Below are positions 62,861-64,000 of a stretch of DNA of 64,000 nucleotides, piece by piece. Source of the DNA: an uncultured Carboxylicivirga sp. (GTDB lineage Bacteria > Bacteroidota > Bacteroidia > Bacteroidales > Marinilabiliaceae); contig NZ_OY771430.1 of the NCBI RefSeq assembly GCF_963674565.1, positions 1,550,001-1,614,000 of the forward strand. Reading direction: 5' to 3'. Below the pieces are notes generated by a model. That model saw nothing but the letters and a program-made list of their open reading frames with translations. It was not told the origin of the DNA and searched no databases. The stretch's first letter is position 1, and each line of letters opens with the position of its first letter. Both the position numbers and the translations under genes were made by a program.

Positions 62861-64000
62861 ATGAAAATTTCAATTATAGGTACTGGTTATGTTGGACTAG
62901 TTACAGGAACATGCTTCTCAGATACAGGTATTAATGTAACGTGTGTTGACATTAATAAGGACAAAATTGAAAAACTTAAAAAAGGTATAATACCTATTTA
63001 TGAACCAGGTTTGGACAGAATGGTTCTTTCAAATGTAGAAAAAGACAGGCTACATTTCTCAACTAGTTTAAAAGATAGCATTGAAGGTGCTGAAGCTGTT
63101 TTTATTGCGGTTGGTACTCCTCCCGGAGAAGATGGCAGCGCAGATCTAAGTCACGTATTATCTGTAGCCCGTGAGATAGGAAAACATATTAACAATCATA
63201 TAGTAGTGGTTACCAAAAGTACTGTACCAATTGGCACTGCTAAAAAAGTAAAAGCTGCTATACAGGATGAATTAGAAAAAAGAGGTGTACAAGTTGACTT
63301 TGATGTTGCATCAAACCCAGAATTCTTAAAAGAAGGAAATGCCATTGAAGATTTTCTTAAACCGGATAGAATTGTTGTGGGAATAGAATCTGAAAAAGCA
63401 GAAAAAATAATGCAACGTTTGTACAAGCCATTTGTATTAAATGGTCATCCAATTCTCTTCATGGATATTCCATCAGCAGAAATGACAAAATATGCAGCGA
63501 ATGCAATGCTTGCTACTAAAATCAGTTTCATGAATGACATTGCCAATCTTTGTGAAATTGTTGGAGCTGATGTTTCAAATGTTCGTCGTGGTATTGGATC
63601 AGATTCTAGAATAGGCAATAAATTTATATATGCTGGTGCTGGTTACGGAGGTTCTTGTTTCCCTAAAGATGTGAAAGCAATAATTAAAACAGCTCAGCAA
63701 TACAATTACCGGTTAAGATTGTTAGAATCTGTTGAAGATGTAAACAATGATCAAAAAAAGGTGATTGTTAAAAAGATCATCAGCCACTTTGGCGATATCA
63801 AAGGTAAAACATTTGGTATGTGGGGACTGTCATTTAAACCACAAACAGACGACATGCGCGAAGCTCCATCTGTAGTAATTGCTGAAGCATTAATTGAAGC
63901 TGGGGCTAAGGTTAAAGCGTACGATCCTGTAGCAATTGAAGAGGCTCATAAAATATTAGGAGATTCAATTGAATATGGGAAAGATCAATACGATGCTTTA
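62861..64000 (+). CDS. UDP-glucose/GDP-mannose dehydrogenase family protein (3' end beyond the window)
   Basis: The frame is open from the ATG at 62861 to the window end (380 codons), so the C-terminus is missing. The N-terminus MKISIIGTGYVGLVTGTCF has the Rossmann NAD motif. AVGTPPGEDGSADLS, STVPIGTAKK, the substrate segment NPEFLKEGNAIEDF and the catalytic cysteine in GYGGSCFPKD follow. The third domain begins near FGMWGLSFKPQTDDMREAPS. This best matches UDP-glucose 6-dehydrogenase, which makes UDP-glucuronate for capsule or exopolysaccharide. It is probably the first gene of a polysaccharide locus to the right. Confidence 0.93.
   Translation, partial: MKISIIGTGYVGLVTGTCFSDTGINVTCVDINKDKIEKLKKGIIPIYEPGLDRMVLSNVEKDRLHFSTSLKDSIEGAEAVFIAVGTPPGEDGSADLSHVLSVAREIGKHINNHIVVVTKSTVPIGTAKKVKAAIQDELEKRGVQVDFDVASNPEFLKEGNAIEDFLKPDRIVVGIESEKAEKIMQRLYKPFVLNGHPILFMDIPSAEMTKYAANAMLATKISFMNDIANLCEIVGADVSNVRRGIGSDSRIGNKFIYAGAGYGGSCFPKDVKAIIKTAQQYNYRLRLLESVEDVNNDQKKVIVKKIISHFGDIKGKTFGMWGLSFKPQTDDMREAPSVVIAEALIEAGAKVKAYDPVAIEEAHKILGDSIEYGKDQYDAL

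Noticed and set aside
1..64000. CRISPR arrays, tRNA or rRNA genes, insertion sequences, prophage
   Set aside because: None of the diagnostic repeats, TPsiC-like arms, transposase motifs or phage genes was seen on either strand.

Overview
The window looks like chromosomal DNA from a low-GC member of the Bacteroidota, most like the class Bacteroidia and possibly the Marinilabiliales. I infer this from the gene content. Present are GldF/GldG-type ABC components around dnaN, a UpxY/NusG-like antiterminator, a GH97 glycosidase, menaquinone genes in the order menA-menC-menE, a long S1 ribosomal protein, exported peptidases and many lipoproteins. Several Bacteroidota-type -7 promoter elements (TAnnTTTG) also occur. 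Species cannot be named from this window. No rRNA, tRNA, CRISPR array, intact insertion sequence or prophage was seen.

Layout. 1-8.3 kb: an exported thioredoxin-like protein with a lectin-like insert, then redox genes. These are a ferredoxin-nitroreductase fusion and, convergent to it, a minus-strand cluster. The cluster encodes a cytoplasmic substrate-binding-like protein, a HypB/UreG-type GTPase, an ABC ATPase without a permease, and a flavodoxin-ferredoxin protein. It is the best candidate here for an undescribed system. 8.5-13.4 kb: exported oligoendopeptidase F and the queuosine operon queC-queE-queF behind a preQ1-I riboswitch. 13.4-19.5 kb: a phosphoesterase, ppk1-sixA-radical SAM, an AlaX-like editing protein and mnmA. 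19.5-28.3 kb: an accessory stretch with a lipoprotein gene whose 3' end is duplicated around a methyltransferase, GH97, a Crp/Fnr regulator with a nearby FNR-like palindrome, MscS, a LuxR-type response regulator, a GNAT enzyme and a small Nif11-like protein.

28.5-42.9 kb: a minus-strand block with two ABC-2/Gld-like export modules on either side of dnaN, followed by lpxB and surE. 43-49.6 kb: a membrane TPR protein, pheT, a macro-domain protein and exported aminopeptidase C. 49.7-54.6 kb: a DUF4091 lipoprotein and menE-menC-menA. 54.7-64 kb: murB, mltG, a SPOR lipoprotein, a flavodiiron protein, a UpxY/NusG-like protein, then RNase Z, a STAS protein and rpsA on the minus strand. A UDP-sugar dehydrogenase gene runs off the right edge.

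Physiologically the genes fit a Gram-negative (lpxB) menaquinone-respiring or fermenting bacterium. It makes queuosine, degrades peptides and alpha-linked glycans outside the cytoplasm, and handles oxygen or NO with a flavodiiron protein. All functional calls come from motif recognition by eye; no database search was run.
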